13,986 nucleotides of DNA from positions 1-13,986 of the forward strand of contig DAOSUP010000028.1 in the NCBI GenBank assembly GCA_035378845.1, given 5' to 3'. The DNA comes from JAKOUL01 sp035378845 (GTDB lineage Bacteria > Dictyoglomota > Dictyoglomia > Dictyoglomales > Dictyoglomaceae). Below the pieces are notes generated by a model. It was not told the DNA's origin, searched no databases, and was given only the letters and a program-made list of their open reading frames with translations. The translations under genes and the position numbers were made by a program. This document shows, one piece after another, positions 13,250 through 13,986 of this stretch (position 1 is the stretch's first letter; each line of letters starts with the position of its first letter).

Positions 13250-13823
13250 AAATTTTTTTGTTCATGGAAGCTCCTATATAGATGAAGATGTAGAGATAGG
13301 TGAAGGGACAAAAATATGGCATTTCTCTCATATATTAAAGGGAAGTAAGATTGGGAAAAATTGTGTGCTGGGACAAAATGTAATGGTAGGACCCAATGTA
13401 AGGATAGGGAATAATGTAAAAATTCAAAATAATGTAAGCGTATATGAGAAGGTAGAGATAGAGGATGATGTTTTTTGTGGACCATCTATGGTCTTTACAA
13501 ATGTAATAAATCCAAGGGCATTTATAGAGAGAAAACATGAATTTAGAAAAACTTTGGTTAAAAAAGGTGCTACTATAGGAGCTAATGCCACCATAGTCTG
13601 TGGAGTAACCATAGGAGAATATGCTCTTATAGGTGCAGGAGCAGTAGTTACAAAAGATGTTCCCCCATATGCTCTTGTAGTGGGAGTTCCTGCAAAACAG
13701 ATTGGCTGGGTATGTAAGTGTGGAGTAAGACTTGAATTTGATGAGGATAATATGGTAACCTGTAAATCATGTGGAGAAAAGTATAAATTAGAGAATGGAA
13801 AAGTAGTAATAAATGAAAAGTAA
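13239..13823 (+). CDS. wbpD: Hexapeptide-repeat N-acetyltransferase, WbpD type, with zinc ribbon
   Basis: A 194-residue left-handed beta-helix acetyltransferase. Hexapeptide repeats such as I-G-K-N-C-V, V-G-P-N-V-R, I-G-N-N-V-K and I-G-A-N-A-T cover about residues 18-150 and end in V-V-G-V-P-A-K-Q-I-G-W, as in WbpD, which acetylates the 3-amino group of UDP-GlcNAc3NA using acetyl-CoA. After the helix, C-K-C (159-161) and C-K-S-C (175-178) form a probable zinc ribbon, seen in many longer members of the family. A GTG at 13227 lies inside the AAGGAG ribosome site (13222-13227); ATG 13239 is preferred, although the spacing of 11 nt is long. It overlaps the end of the previous gene by 11 nt. Confidence 0.86.
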   Translation: MLDKNFFVHGSSYIDEDVEIGEGTKIWHFSHILKGSKIGKNCVLGQNVMVGPNVRIGNNVKIQNNVSVYEKVEIEDDVFCGPSMVFTNVINPRAFIERKHEFRKTLVKKGATIGANATIVCGVTIGEYALIGAGAVVTKDVPPYALVVGVPAKQIGWVCKCGVRLEFDEDNMVTCKSCGEKYKLENGKVVINEK

Positions 13824-13865
13824 GAAGTTATTTCTAAAAGGTAGGAAATTAATAATAGCTCTATT

Positions 13866-13986
13866 ATGAAAGAGAATAATAAATCTGTAAAAATAATTTC
13901 TATAGTAGGTGCAAGACCCCAGTTTATAAAACTGGCTCCTCTATCGAAAGCTTTAAGAGAAGCTGGCTTTAAAGAAGTTATAGTTC
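13866..13986 (+). CDS. UDP-GlcNAc 2-epimerase, WecB/WbpI family (5' part only)
   Basis: The first 40 codons of a gene cut by the window end. The start M-K-E-N-N-K is followed by I-I-S-I-V-G-A-R-P-Q-F-I-K-L-A-P-L, the highly conserved N-terminal nucleotide-binding segment of the non-hydrolysing UDP-GlcNAc 2-epimerases. In this operon it is most likely the WbpI-type enzyme that converts UDP-GlcNAc3NAcA to the manno form, but the fragment cannot separate that from WecB. ATG 13866 has no good ribosome site (AGGTAGGA lies about 20 nt away), and no other start exists in frame before the upstream stop at 13842-13844. It follows wbpD after 42 nt. Confidence 0.85.
   Translation, partial: MKENNKSVKIISIVGARPQFIKLAPLSKALREAGFKEVIV

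Noticed and set aside
13036..13485. Antisense open frame of 149 codons across the wbpB-wbpD junction
   Set aside because: It is opposite two well-recognised genes, has low-complexity Leu/His/Ser/Phe composition and no ribosome site.
9022..13986. Recent horizontal transfer of the sugar operon
   Set aside because: Base composition and codon choice (AGA/AGG Arg, AT-rich third positions) look the same as in the flanking genes; no integrase, tRNA or insertion element borders it.

Overview
The window looks like a chromosomal segment of an AT-rich, probably thermophilic, two-membraned bacterium. Arg is written almost only as AGA/AGG, proteins are rich in Lys, Glu and Ile, and strong AGGAGGTG-type ribosome sites precede many genes. 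A lipobox lipoprotein and sugar genes of the bacterial O-antigen type are present. The overall picture would fit Dictyoglomus, but that is an inference from style and content; no marker gene in the window proves it. I see no rRNA, tRNA, CRISPR array, transposase or phage gene.

Layout. (1) 10-1167, minus: an Eis-like GNAT acetyltransferase that keeps the C-terminal Phe typical of Eis. It diverges from (2) a plus-strand operon, 1355-5030: tldD, its partner pmbA/tldE (1-nt overlap) and a YghZ-type aldo/keto reductase, closed by a GC hairpin at 5037-5057. (3) Convergent to it, on minus, a secreted lipoprotein with one CBM4/9-type carbohydrate-binding domain (5065-5652). Its 257-bp upstream region, shared with murJ, contains several inverted repeats. 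(4) 5910-7520, plus: murJ (lipid II flippase), which appears to have a leaderless or nearly leaderless mRNA. (5) 7521-7874: a 354-bp convergent spacer with a minus-strand intrinsic terminator embedded in a very G-rich stretch, unusual in this AT-rich DNA. (6) 7875-8552, minus: an archaeal-type peroxiredoxin with a good promoter and a PerR-like box. (7) 8745-9062: a 109-bp direct repeat containing a promoter and the 5' end of the next gene, interrupted by 100 N placed exactly inside the second copy; I read it mainly as an assembly artefact. (8) 9022-13986, plus: a tightly packed nucleotide-sugar operon: a membrane-bound WbpM/CapD-type 4,6-dehydratase, a WbpA-type UDP-GlcNAc 6-dehydrogenase, a WbpB-type oxidoreductase, a WbpD-type N-acetyltransferase with a C-terminal zinc ribbon, and the first 40 codons of a WecB/WbpI-type UDP-GlcNAc 2-epimerase, cut by the window end.

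How the genes fit together. The last block matches most of the known route from UDP-GlcNAc to UDP-2,3-diacetamido-2,3-dideoxy-mannuronate (Pseudomonas WbpA, B, E, D, I), plus a WbpM-like 4,6-dehydratase. Only the WbpE aminotransferase is missing and is expected just downstream. With MurJ nearby, the right half concerns envelope glycan building, although murJ has its own promoter. The left half (TldD/PmbA, aldo/keto reductase) looks like housekeeping proteolysis and carbonyl detoxification. I found no convincing new defence or mobile system. The most noteworthy items are the G-tract/terminator element, the repeat around the gap, the PerR-like box, the leaderless murJ and two unusual mRNA leaders.
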